Positions 1 through 6,746 of a stretch of DNA of 31,317 bases are shown in pieces; within the stretch, counting starts at the first letter, position 1; every line of letters begins with the position of its first letter. The position numbers and the translations under genes are program-made. Under the pieces are notes generated by a model, which saw only the letters and a program-made list of their open reading frames with translations, ran no database searches and was not told where the DNA came from. This DNA comes from a bacterium (GTDB taxonomy: Bacteria > Planctomycetota > J058 > JAJDCP01). The stretch is from assembly GCA_030428695.1 (NCBI GenBank), contig JAUIEM010000056.1:1-31317 (forward strand), given 5' to 3'.

Positions 1-475
1 GTCCGCGCATTCCGCGATCCTGACCGCGTTGGCCGAACTGCTCGCGCAGACCGCGGAACTGCTCGAGCAGGCCGCGCAGGTCGCGCCGTCCGCGCTGCTC
101 TTCCATGCCGCGGGGAGCCTCACCGCGCCGACCGCGGGGGGCCTCTTCCATGCCGCGGGGAGCCTCACCGCGCCGTCCGCGCTGCTCGTCCATGCCGCGG
201 GGAGCCTCACCGCGCCGTCCGCGCTGCTCGTCCATGCCGCGGGGAGCCTCACCGCGCCGTCCGCGGGGGGCCTCTTCCATGCCGCGCGGGCCGCGCTCGT
301 CCTGGCCGCGCTCGTCCATCGTCCGACGCAGCTGCTCGAGCAGCTCGCCGAGGCGCTGCGCGTCGCGCTCGCTCATTCCCAGCCGCTCACGCAGCTCATC
401 GAGTCCGGGCCGGCTCTGTCCGAAGCACAATCCAGTCGCCAGGACCAGGCCCAGCGCGATCATCCGTGTCTTCAC
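1..475 (-). CDS. Secreted Arg/Gly-rich repeat protein, C-terminus off the window (partial)
   Basis: No family recognised. On the minus strand a GTG at 475-473 follows a good GGAGGT box with 8 nt spacing, and the frame stays open to base 1. An ATG four codons later (463) is a weaker alternative. The N-terminus has basic residues (VKTRM), a hydrophobic stretch (IALGLVLATGLC) and then FGQS, which fits a signal peptide. A charged helical part follows (LDELRERLGMSERDAQRLGE), then an in-frame minisatellite of RGMDEQRGRRGEAP-type units of 14 or 15 residues, then a second helical part with LLEQFRGLREQFG. The repeat units are rich in Arg, Gly, Glu and Met. The protein is probably exported and low in complexity. 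Reading in this frame gives signal peptide, repeat and helix in a sensible order, whereas the opposite-strand frames are only Ala/Pro/Arg-rich translations of the repeat. Confidence 0.7.
   Translation of the reverse strand, partial: MKTRMIALGLVLATGLCFGQSRPGLDELRERLGMSERDAQRLGELLEQLRRTMDERGQDERGPRGMEEAPRGRRGEAPRGMDEQRGRRGEAPRGMDEQRGRRGEAPRGMEEAPRGRRGEAPRGMEEQRGRRDLRGLLEQFRGLREQFGQRGQDRGMRG
94..290 (-). repeat. In-frame 42/45-bp minisatellite
   Basis: About five tandem units of 42 or 45 bp lie inside the left-edge gene. On the plus strand each contains CCATGCCGCGGGGAGCC followed by TCACCGCGCCG. They encode RGMDEQRGRRGEAP (14 residues) or RGMEEAPRGRRGEAP (15 residues). Unit lengths are multiples of three, so copy-number change keeps the frame. 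Two adjacent 42-bp units appear identical, which suggests recent expansion. Confidence 0.85.
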
Positions 476-592
476 GTCTTTCTACCTCCGTGTAGCGCGC
501 GGCGTCTCCACGCGACACGCAGACTGTAGACCATGCCGGGTTACGCGAAGATTACCGCCGCAGAGGGAATTCCCGGGCGCGTGAAAAGGAGC

Positions 593-1471
593 TCAGCGCC
601 GCTGGCAGCGCGGACAGTAGTGGCTCCCGCGGCCGCCGATCACGCGCCGCTCGATGGTGCCCGGGCAACGCCTGCAGGGCTCGCCGGCGCGGGCGTAGAC
701 CTGGCGCTCGTCCTGGTAGCCGCCGTCGCTCCCGTCCGGGGCGACGTAGTCGCTGATCGAGGAGCCGCCGGTCTCGATGCTGCGCCGCATCACCTTCTGC
801 AGAGCGGCGATCAGCGCCGCGCAGGTGCGGCGTCCGAGCCGGCCGGCGGGGCGCGTCGGGCGCACGCCGGCGAGGAACAGCGCCTCGTCGGCGTAGATGT
901 TGCCGACCCCCGCGAGCACCGCCTGGTCGAGCAGGAAGCTCTTCGCCGCGACGCGCCGCCCGCGGCTCTGCGTGTAGAGGTGGGCCGCGTCGGCGGCGAG
1001 GGCGTCCGGGCCGAGCTTCTCGAGCCGCTTGTCCGTCGCCCCGGGAGGGAGGAAGAGCACCTTGCCGAACTTCCGCACGTCCCGGAAGTACAGCTCGGGC
1101 CCGCCGTCTTCGAAGGCGAGCCGCAGATGGGTGTGCTGGTCGGGGCGGAAGCTGCGCTGGCTCTCCGGCACCAGGCTGGCCCGGGAGGTGCTCGACAACA
1201 GGCGCAGGCTGCTCGCTCCGGCCATGAACAGCTGGCCGGTCATGCCGAGGTGCAGGAGCAGCCGGGCGCCGTCGGGGAACTCCGCGAGCAGGTACTTGCC
1301 GTGGCGCGTGAGCGCCGTCGGCGTGCGGCCGACCAGGACCCGGGACAGCTCTTCCGGGGGCGTGATGAAGAAGTAGCTCGGCGCGGTGGTGTGCACCCGC
1401 GCGATCGCGCGGCCGAGCACGGCCGGGGCGAGCTGGCGGCGGGTGACTTCGACCTCGGGCAGCTCGGGCAC
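593..1471 (-). CDS. mutM: Formamidopyrimidine-DNA glycosylase (Fpg/MutM)
   Basis: Bifunctional base-excision repair enzyme that removes oxidised purines such as 8-oxoguanine and cleaves the abasic site by beta/delta-elimination. The protein starts MPELPEVEV: Pro2 is the catalytic nucleophile after Met removal and Glu3 the acid. Lys59 lies in RHGKYLL, the conserved DNA-contacting lysine. The C-terminal zinc finger is complete, with Cys266, Cys269, Cys286 and Cys289. At 292 residues it is slightly longer than the usual ~270; the extra residues sit around LRLLSSTSRASLVPES, near 115-135. The start is GTG at 1471, five nt after GGGAGG. It is divergent from the M61 peptidase gene and lies upstream of the left-edge gene on the same strand. 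Family assignment is secure from the N-terminus and the zinc finger together. Confidence 0.97.
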   Translation of the reverse strand: MPELPEVEVTRRQLAPAVLGRAIARVHTTAPSYFFITPPEELSRVLVGRTPTALTRHGKYLLAEFPDGARLLLHLGMTGQLFMAGASSLRLLSSTSRASLVPESQRSFRPDQHTHLRLAFEDGGPELYFRDVRKFGKVLFLPPGATDKRLEKLGPDALAADAAHLYTQSRGRRVAAKSFLLDQAVLAGVGNIYADEALFLAGVRPTRPAGRLGRRTCAALIAALQKVMRRSIETGGSSISDYVAPDGSDGGYQDERQVYARAGEPCRRCPGTIERRVIGGRGSHYCPRCQRR

Positions 1472-1533
1472 GGCGTCCTCCCGCTTCCCACCCTACCCGA
1501 TGCCCGGGGCCGGGGGAAGCGGGACCGACGGGG

Positions 1534-1563
1534 TTGGACAAGCCCCGGCCCAGCGGGTAGCTT
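1534..1563 (+). promoter_or_regulatory. Candidate sigma70-type promoter for the M61 peptidase
   Basis: TTGGAC at 1534-1539 and TAGCTT at 1558-1563 are separated by 18 nt, in the divergent gap between mutM and the peptidase. The match is moderate. It is supported by position and by the same TTGG-N18-TAnCnT arrangement upstream of other leading genes in the window. Confidence 0.35.
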
Positions 1564-1590
1564 GCCCGCATGCCCCGACCCGAGGATCCC

Positions 1591-3381
1591 ATGCCGCGCG
1601 CCCTGTGCCTCGTCCTGTTCGCCGCCGCCGCCGCCCAGGAGGTCGCGCCGGCCCGGCTCGAATACACCGTCACGATCCGCCAGCCGGCGAGCCAGACCTT
1701 CGACGTCGCGCTCGCCATCCCGGACGTGCGCGAGGAGACCCTGCACGTCGCCCTGCCGGTCTGGCGCCCGGGGAAGTACGTCGTGCTCGACCCGGCGGGG
1801 ACGGTCCGCGAGGTCCGCGCGAGCGACGGCGAGGGGCGCGCGCTGCCGCTGCGCAAGGTCAAGAAGTCGGTGTGGGAGATCGTGCCCGGCGGGGCCGCGC
1901 GGGTCGTGGTCCGCTACCGCGTGTTCGCCAACAGCCTCGGCGACCGCACCCGGCACCTCGACGACACCCACGCCTTCTTGTCGGGCTCCTCGGTCTTCAT
2001 GTACCCCCTGTCCCGCCGCGACCAACCGTCGCGTATCGTCGTCGACGCCCCGTCTTCATGGCGCATCGCGAGCGGCCTGGCCTCCGACCCCGAGCGGCCG
2101 CGCGCCCTGCTCGCGCCAGACTACGACGTGCTCGTCGACTCTCCGATCGAGATCGGCCTGCACCAGCTCTTTGCGTTCGAGGCGAGCGGGGCCCGCCACG
2201 AGATCGTCGTCTGGGGGGAGACGGAAGTCGACGGGCCGCGCCTGTGCCGCGACTTCGCGAAGCTGGTCGAGCACCAACGGGCGATCTTCGGCGACCTGCC
2301 CTACGAGCGCTACGTGTTCATCATCCACGTCGCCCCGGACATCGGCGGCGGCACCGAGCACCTGAACTCGACGGTGATGCACGTCAAGCCGGGAACCCTC
2401 AGCGGAGGCGGCGGCTACGAGAGCTTCCTCAGCCTGACCTCCCACGAGCTGTTCCACACGTGGAACGTCAAGCAGCTGCGGCCGGCCGGCATCCACCCCT
2501 ACGACTACCTCGGGGAGAACTACACGCCGCTGCTGTGGGTGTCCGAGGGCACGACGAGCTATTACCAGCGGCTGGTGATGGTCCGCGCCGGGCTGCTGCG
2601 CGCCGACAGCTACCTGCGCGGGCTCGGCGACTGGATCTCGCGCTACGAGGGCCGCCCCGGGAGCGCGGTGCAGAGCCTGGAGATGAGCTCCTTCGACGCC
2701 TGGATCAAGTTCAACAAGAGCACGCCGGACGACTGGAACTCGACGGTCTCCTTCTACCGCAAGGGCGCCCTGGTCAGCCTGCTGCTCGACATGCGGCTGC
2801 GGGCCGCCGGCACCAGCCTCGACGCGGTCCTGCGCCAGCTGTACGAGCGCTTCCCCCTGTCCGGGCCGGGCTTCACCACCGCCGACCTGCGCGCGGCCAT
2901 CGAAGAGCTGAGCGGCGAAGACTTCGCGAGCTTCTTCGCCGCCTGGGTGGCCGGCACCGCGCCGCTGGACTTCGACGCCCTGGCGACCGTCGGGGTCGAG
3001 CGGGTGTTCCGCGTCTCGTCCGGCGCGATCGTCGACGGCCCTCCGCCCCTGAAGGCCGACCTCGGCGTGCGCCTGGAGGACCGCGTGATCGACCGCCTGC
3101 GCTCCGACGGCGGGGCCCTCGCGGCGGGGCTGATGCTCGGGGACGAGCTGGTCGCGATCGACGGCGTGCGCCTGACCGATCTCGACGACCAGATCGGGGA
3201 GCACGCGCCGGGCGACACGGTGCGGGTCAGCTACTTCCGGCGCGACCGCCTGCGCAGCGTGGAGGTCGTGCTCGGGGGGATCCCGGATGGGAAGTGGACC
3301 CTGCGCCGCATCCGCAACGCCACCGCGGCCCAGAAGCAGGCGTACCGCGCCTGGCTCGGGCAGGCCTGGCCGGGTTCCTGA
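1591..3381 (+). CDS. M61-family metallopeptidase with C-terminal PDZ domain
   Basis: Likely secreted zinc aminopeptidase of the glycyl-aminopeptidase (M61) family. The mature N-terminal beta domain (EYTVTIRQPASQTFDV, LPVWRPGKYVV) matches the family's typical start. The catalytic part has HELFHTWNVKQLRP, with zinc ligands His285 and His289 and catalytic Glu286, followed by WVSEGTTSYY with Glu319 as third ligand. A PDZ-like domain closes the protein (GGALAAGLMLGDELVAIDG), which could bind peptide ends. I chose ATG 1591 over ATG 1570 because GAGG precedes it and the protein then begins directly with a signal peptide (MPRALCLVLFAAAAAQ); the mature protein would be in the cell envelope. It is 596 residues, normal for the family. 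The next gene lies 199 bp downstream. Confidence 0.92.
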   Translation: MPRALCLVLFAAAAAQEVAPARLEYTVTIRQPASQTFDVALAIPDVREETLHVALPVWRPGKYVVLDPAGTVREVRASDGEGRALPLRKVKKSVWEIVPGGAARVVVRYRVFANSLGDRTRHLDDTHAFLSGSSVFMYPLSRRDQPSRIVVDAPSSWRIASGLASDPERPRALLAPDYDVLVDSPIEIGLHQLFAFEASGARHEIVVWGETEVDGPRLCRDFAKLVEHQRAIFGDLPYERYVFIIHVAPDIGGGTEHLNSTVMHVKPGTLSGGGGYESFLSLTSHELFHTWNVKQLRPAGIHPYDYLGENYTPLLWVSEGTTSYYQRLVMVRAGLLRADSYLRGLGDWISRYEGRPGSAVQSLEMSSFDAWIKFNKSTPDDWNSTVSFYRKGALVSLLLDMRLRAAGTSLDAVLRQLYERFPLSGPGFTTADLRAAIEELSGEDFASFFAAWVAGTAPLDFDALATVGVERVFRVSSGAIVDGPPPLKADLGVRLEDRVIDRLRSDGGALAAGLMLGDELVAIDGVRLTDLDDQIGEHAPGDTVRVSYFRRDRLRSVEVVLGGIPDGKWTLRRIRNATAAQKQAYRAWLGQAWPGS

Positions 3382-3395
3382 GCCCCGCCGGGCTC
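3380..3395 (+). terminator. Short GC hairpin at the peptidase stop codon
   Basis: GAGCCC (3380-3385) pairs with GGGCTC (3390-3395) around a CGCC loop and begins inside the TGA stop. No T-run follows, so this is at best a weak or factor-dependent terminator. Confidence 0.25.
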
Positions 3396-3444
3396 CCTGT
3401 CCTTCTGGCAGAGCCGCCCGCTCCCGCTGCCAGCTTGCCGCGGT

Positions 3445-3473
3445 TTGCGCCGCCGACGGATGTCCTCTACCAT
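3445..3473 (+). promoter_or_regulatory. Weak candidate promoter for the PAC2/DUF434 pair
   Basis: TTGCGC at 3445-3450 and TACCAT at 3468-3473 are 17 nt apart in the 199-bp gap before the PAC2 gene. This would leave a leader of about 100 nt. The match is partial and the call is mainly positional. Confidence 0.22.
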
Positions 3474-3580
3474 CAGGGGAGGCCCCGGCGCTCGGCGCAT
3501 CGCCGGCTTCCGCGCGCGATTGGATAGCGGCTGGCATGAGGCTTGCACGCAGCCCGGTGGGACCTGCCGAGGAACACACC

Positions 3581-4558
3581 ATGGACGAAGGCATGACATT
3601 CTTCCGCCGCGAGTACACCGACGCCTGGCTGCTGATGGCCTGGCCGGGGGCGGGGCAGGTCGCGATGGCGAGCTGCAGCTACCTGGTCGAGAAGCTCGGC
3701 ATGCGTCCGCTCGCGCGGATCCGCAGCGACACCTCCGGCGAGGTGCCCGGCGTGACCATCCGCGACGGCCTGGTCGAGCCCAAGCCCGGCAACAGCAACC
3801 AGGTCTATGGCTGGAAGAACCCGACGGGCGGCCGCAACCTGCTCGTCTTCTTCGGCGCCGCGCCGCCCTCGTCGAACAAGACCGACTACTGCCGGCAGCT
3901 CGTGCGCCTCGCCGACCTGGCCGGGGTGCAGCGCATCTTCACCCTCGACGCCCTGGTCACCGGCCCCGTCGTGCCGTCCGAGGCCGCGGTCCGCGCGATC
4001 GCGACCGACCAGTCCCTGCTCGACGAGCTCGCGGCCGCCGAGCCGCCCGTCGAGGCCCTCGACTCCGGCGAGCTGAGCGGCATGAACGCGGCGCTCTTCT
4101 CCGCGGCGAAAGCCGACGGCGCCGACACGGTCGGGCTGATCGGCGAGGTCCCGGTGTTCGCGGTCAACCTGCCGTACCTGCGGGCCTGCCGCGGGGTGCT
4201 CGAGACCCTCAAGCGGCTCGGCGGCTTCGACTGGGACCTGTCGGACCTGCAGGCGATGTCCGAGCGCCTCGACCGCAAGCTGAGCACGGCCCTCGAGAAG
4301 CTCGACGAGCTGCCCTTCGGCCTGACCCTGCGGAAGAGCGCGGAGGAGGAAGAGGAAGCGCCGGAGTGGGAGCTGCGCTTCGACACCGAAGAGGAGGACG
4401 GCCTCGAGCCGGAAGAGGTCGAGCGCATCGAGCGCCTGTTCGAGGTCGTCGAGAACGACCGCAGCCGCGCGATCGAGCTCAAGGCGATGCTCGACGCCCA
4501 CGGCGTCTTCAAGGCCTACGAAGACCGCTTCCTCGACCTGTTCTCCGAGAGCGCCTGA
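3581..4558 (+). CDS. PAC2-family protein (proteasome-assembly-chaperone-like)
   Basis: The protein fits the PAC2 family, which includes eukaryotic and archaeal proteasome assembly chaperones and many uncharacterised bacterial proteins. Visible family features are AWLLMAWPGAGQVAMAS near the N-terminus, the central NLLVFFGAAPPS, then RIFTLDALVTGPVVPS and GLIGEVPVFAVNLPYLRAC. A C-terminal acidic, Glu-rich part (EEEEEAPEWELRF, around residue 255 on) and a final helical segment (VERIERLFEVVEND) extend beyond the core. The start is ATG 3581, seven nt after GAGGA; an upstream extension of the frame runs through intergenic sequence and has no signal. It is 325 residues. The gene lies 10 bp before the DUF434 gene, so they are probably co-transcribed. 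The partner is unknown: no proteasome gene is in the window. Confidence 0.85.
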   Translation: MDEGMTFFRREYTDAWLLMAWPGAGQVAMASCSYLVEKLGMRPLARIRSDTSGEVPGVTIRDGLVEPKPGNSNQVYGWKNPTGGRNLLVFFGAAPPSSNKTDYCRQLVRLADLAGVQRIFTLDALVTGPVVPSEAAVRAIATDQSLLDELAAAEPPVEALDSGELSGMNAALFSAAKADGADTVGLIGEVPVFAVNLPYLRACRGVLETLKRLGGFDWDLSDLQAMSERLDRKLSTALEKLDELPFGLTLRKSAEEEEEAPEWELRFDTEEEDGLEPEEVERIERLFEVVENDRSRAIELKAMLDAHGVFKAYEDRFLDLFSESA

Positions 4559-4568
4559 CCGCGCCCGG

Positions 4569-5270
4569 ATGCGCACCCGCGGCCCGCACCCCCACGACGC
4601 CGAGGCCTTCGCCCCGGCCGCCCTGCCGCGCCTGCGGACGGCGACGGCCGAGCTCTCCTGGCTGTTGACGCGGGGCTACGCGACGCCGTCGGCCCTCAAG
4701 CTGGTCGGTGACCGCCACGCCCTGACCGCCCGCCAGCGCCGGGCCGTCCAGCGCTGTGCCTGCAGCGACGACGACCGGGAAGCCCGCCGCCGCCGGCGCG
4801 TCGCGGTGGACGATCTGGCCGCCGAGGCCCTCGAGGTCGACGGCTTCAACCTGCTGATCACCCTGGAGTCCGCCCTCTGCGGCGCGCCGCTCTTGCGCGG
4901 ACGGGACGGCGCCCTGCGCGACATGGCGAGCGTGCACGGCAGCTACCGCCAGGTCGCCGCGACCGCGGAGGCCCTCGAGCGGGTCGCGGCGCTGTGCGCG
5001 CGCCGGGGCTGCGGCCCCCTGCGCTGGCTCCTCGACCGCCCGGTCTCGAACAGCGGACGGCTCGCGGCCCGGCTGCGGGAGACCGCCGCGCGCCACGGCC
5101 TGGCCTGGACGGCAGAGCTGGTCGCCGACCCCGACGTGCTGCTCAAGGAGAGCGCCGCGATCGTCGTCAGCGCGGACAGCGCCGTGCTCGACGGCGCCGG
5201 GCGCTGGTGCGACCTCGCCGCGGAGCTCGTCGGGGAAGGCGCGGAGTGGCTGCTCGAGCTCGGGGACTGA
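4569..5270 (+). CDS. DUF434-family protein
   Basis: Cytosolic protein of unknown function matching the DUF434 family. The diagnostic N-terminal part is visible: ELSWLLTRGYATPSALKLVG, then RHALTARQRRAVQRCACSDD, then VDDLAAEALEVDGFNLLITLE. The second half (DMASVHGSYRQV, then LLDRPVSNSGRLAARL and a C-terminal IVVSADSAVLDGAG) resembles a nucleotide- or nucleic-acid-handling fold, but I cannot name a reaction. It is 233 residues, a common length for the family. It starts 10 bp after the PAC2 gene without a strong ribosome binding site, suggesting translational dependence on that gene. Its stop is 4 bp from the convergent stop of the minus-strand cluster. Confidence 0.82.
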   Translation: MRTRGPHPHDAEAFAPAALPRLRTATAELSWLLTRGYATPSALKLVGDRHALTARQRRAVQRCACSDDDREARRRRRVAVDDLAAEALEVDGFNLLITLESALCGAPLLRGRDGALRDMASVHGSYRQVAATAEALERVAALCARRGCGPLRWLLDRPVSNSGRLAARLRETAARHGLAWTAELVADPDVLLKESAAIVVSADSAVLDGAGRWCDLAAELVGEGAEWLLELGD

Positions 5271-5274
5271 GCCC

Positions 5275-5964
5275 TCACGCCACCTCCCCGGGCACCCGGA
5301 CGTCGATGATGCCGAGGAAGTCCTCGAGCTTGCGCTCGATGGTGCGCGCCTGGACCTTGTCCCGCAGGTTGCTGAGCAGCTGGATGCGGTGCCCGTCCCG
5401 GGTCAGGGCCCACAGGGCGAACTGGTACTTGCGCGGCGCCTTCGCGTGCTTGGTGTAGACCGGCGGGACGTACAGCTGGGCGATGCGGCGCGTGTCGAGC
5501 TCGAGCTGGGCGCCCCAGGGCAGCGGCCCCGAGCGCACGCGGATGTAGCGGTCGGTGCAGCGCAGCCGGGTCGTGTTCCACAGCGTCGCGATCATGCCGT
5601 AGGCCGACAGGAGGCAGATCGTCGCGCTGAAGGCGTAGACGAAGAAGGGGGCGAAGAGGAAGCGGTCGATCGCGTCCCCGAGCAGGATCAGTGAGCCCTC
5701 GACGCACAGCGGGATCGCGCACAGCACCAGGCGCTTGACGCTGAACCAGCGGATCTCGACGGTCAGCGAGTTGCTGCGCTCGCGCAGGCTGACGCCGGCC
5801 AGCGAGTGGTTGTCCTCGCCCGCGAGCTCGATGCGCGGCGGCAGCTCGCCGCGGCGCAGGCGGAAGACCGCGTCGCAGCGCTCGCACTTGGCGAGGCGCG
5901 TCGCGACGCTGATCGCTTCACGGCGGATCGAGTGCTGGCAGGCCTTGCAGGGGATCGCGAACAT
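5275..5964 (-). CDS. Zinc-ribbon two-TM membrane protein (paralog B)
   Basis: No named family recognised. It has 229 residues and starts at ATG 5964, which overlaps the stop of the upstream paralog (TGATG). An N-terminal four-Cys ribbon (Cys6, Cys9, Cys27, Cys30) is followed by about 40 polar residues and two hydrophobic segments (roughly 78-98 and 104-128). A soluble C-terminal domain then holds RSGPLPW (144-150), IAQLY (161-165) and LEDFLGI (213-219). The same three motifs occur at matching places in the neighbouring gene, so the two arose by duplication. The hydrophobic pair suggests a hairpin in the inner membrane. The C-terminal part resembles small PH-like membrane-associated domains, but that is inference. 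The frame could extend upstream to 6450, but only antisense or overlapping the neighbour. Confidence 0.8.
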   Translation of the reverse strand: MFAIPCKACQHSIRREAISVATRLAKCERCDAVFRLRRGELPPRIELAGEDNHSLAGVSLRERSNSLTVEIRWFSVKRLVLCAIPLCVEGSLILLGDAIDRFLFAPFFVYAFSATICLLSAYGMIATLWNTTRLRCTDRYIRVRSGPLPWGAQLELDTRRIAQLYVPPVYTKHAKAPRKYQFALWALTRDGHRIQLLSNLRDKVQARTIERKLEDFLGIIDVRVPGEVA

Positions 5965-6692
5965 CAGCGGAACTCCCCGCGCACGTGCCGGTCGACGATG
6001 CCGAGCCAGTCCTCGATGCGCTGCTCGACGAACCACACGTGGTCCGGGTCGATCATGCCGCGCAAGAGCTCGGCGGTCGCGCCGTCTTCCCGCCGGGCGA
6101 CGAGGTCGTAGGTCTGGTGGTGGCAGTACTGGTTGCGCTGGAACAGCCCGAGCAGCGGGTGGGCGCGACAGTACAGCTGGTCGATGTTCTCCACCCTGAG
6201 CCGGCAGTCGGGCTGCCAGGGCAGCGGGCCGGAGCGCGCGCGCAAGCGCTCGCGGTCGACCTCGATCACGGTCTGGTTGAGAAAGTGCACCAGCACGATG
6301 TAGATGCCGCCGAGGAAGCCGATCGCGAGCGGCGTCAGGCCGAGCACCCAGACGATGAACAGCCCCGCGAAGGGCGTCGCGCCGATCACGTTGAGCATCG
6401 TGCCGAGCAAGAAGAGCCCGAACACGCTTCCGCCGACCAGCCGCCACCACAGGGCCGGCGACATCCAGGGCACGACGATGCGCAGCCGCTCCGGACGGTC
6501 GTCGACGGTGATCCCGGCCGGGCAGGGAATCGCGAGCCGCTGCTGGGCGAAGGGGTGTGGATCTTCGAGGGGCTCGACCTGGTCCTCGAAGCCGAACACG
6601 TTGCCGCAGTCATGGCACTGGCAGATCACCCGGTCGAGGTCGACGTAGCGGGCGGGGATCTTCCGTGCGCAGCGCGTGCAAGAGAGGGTCAT
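5964..6692 (-). CDS. Zinc-ribbon two-TM membrane protein (paralog A)
   Basis: Sister of the downstream gene, 242 residues, function unknown. The start is ATG 6692 with GGGAG about 5 nt before it; an 18-codon upstream extension has no such site. The N-terminal ribbon uses Cys5, Cys8, Cys26 and Cys29. Two strongly hydrophobic segments (about 82-103 and 108-137) form a probable membrane hairpin. The C-terminal domain has RSGPLPW (153-159), IDQLY (170-174) and IEDWLGIVD (226-234). It differs from paralog B by a longer membrane part and by CHH near residue 190. Its TGA overlaps the ATG of paralog B by one base, so translation is probably coupled. It follows the large kinase gene by 54 bp on the same strand, which suggests a common transcript and possibly a membrane-anchored partner. 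Confidence 0.82.
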   Translation of the reverse strand: MTLSCTRCARKIPARYVDLDRVICQCHDCGNVFGFEDQVEPLEDPHPFAQQRLAIPCPAGITVDDRPERLRIVVPWMSPALWWRLVGGSVFGLFLLGTMLNVIGATPFAGLFIVWVLGLTPLAIGFLGGIYIVLVHFLNQTVIEVDRERLRARSGPLPWQPDCRLRVENIDQLYCRAHPLLGLFQRNQYCHHQTYDLVARREDGATAELLRGMIDPDHVWFVEQRIEDWLGIVDRHVRGEFR

Positions 6693-6746
6693 GTCCGCTC
6701 CCGTGGTTCCTCTTCGAACATAGGGCGTGCGCCCCGCGCGCGCCAC

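Noticed and set aside
94..290. CRISPR-like array at the left edge
   Set aside because: The repeats have no variable spacers of constant length and read as one open frame behind a signal peptide; it is a coding minisatellite.
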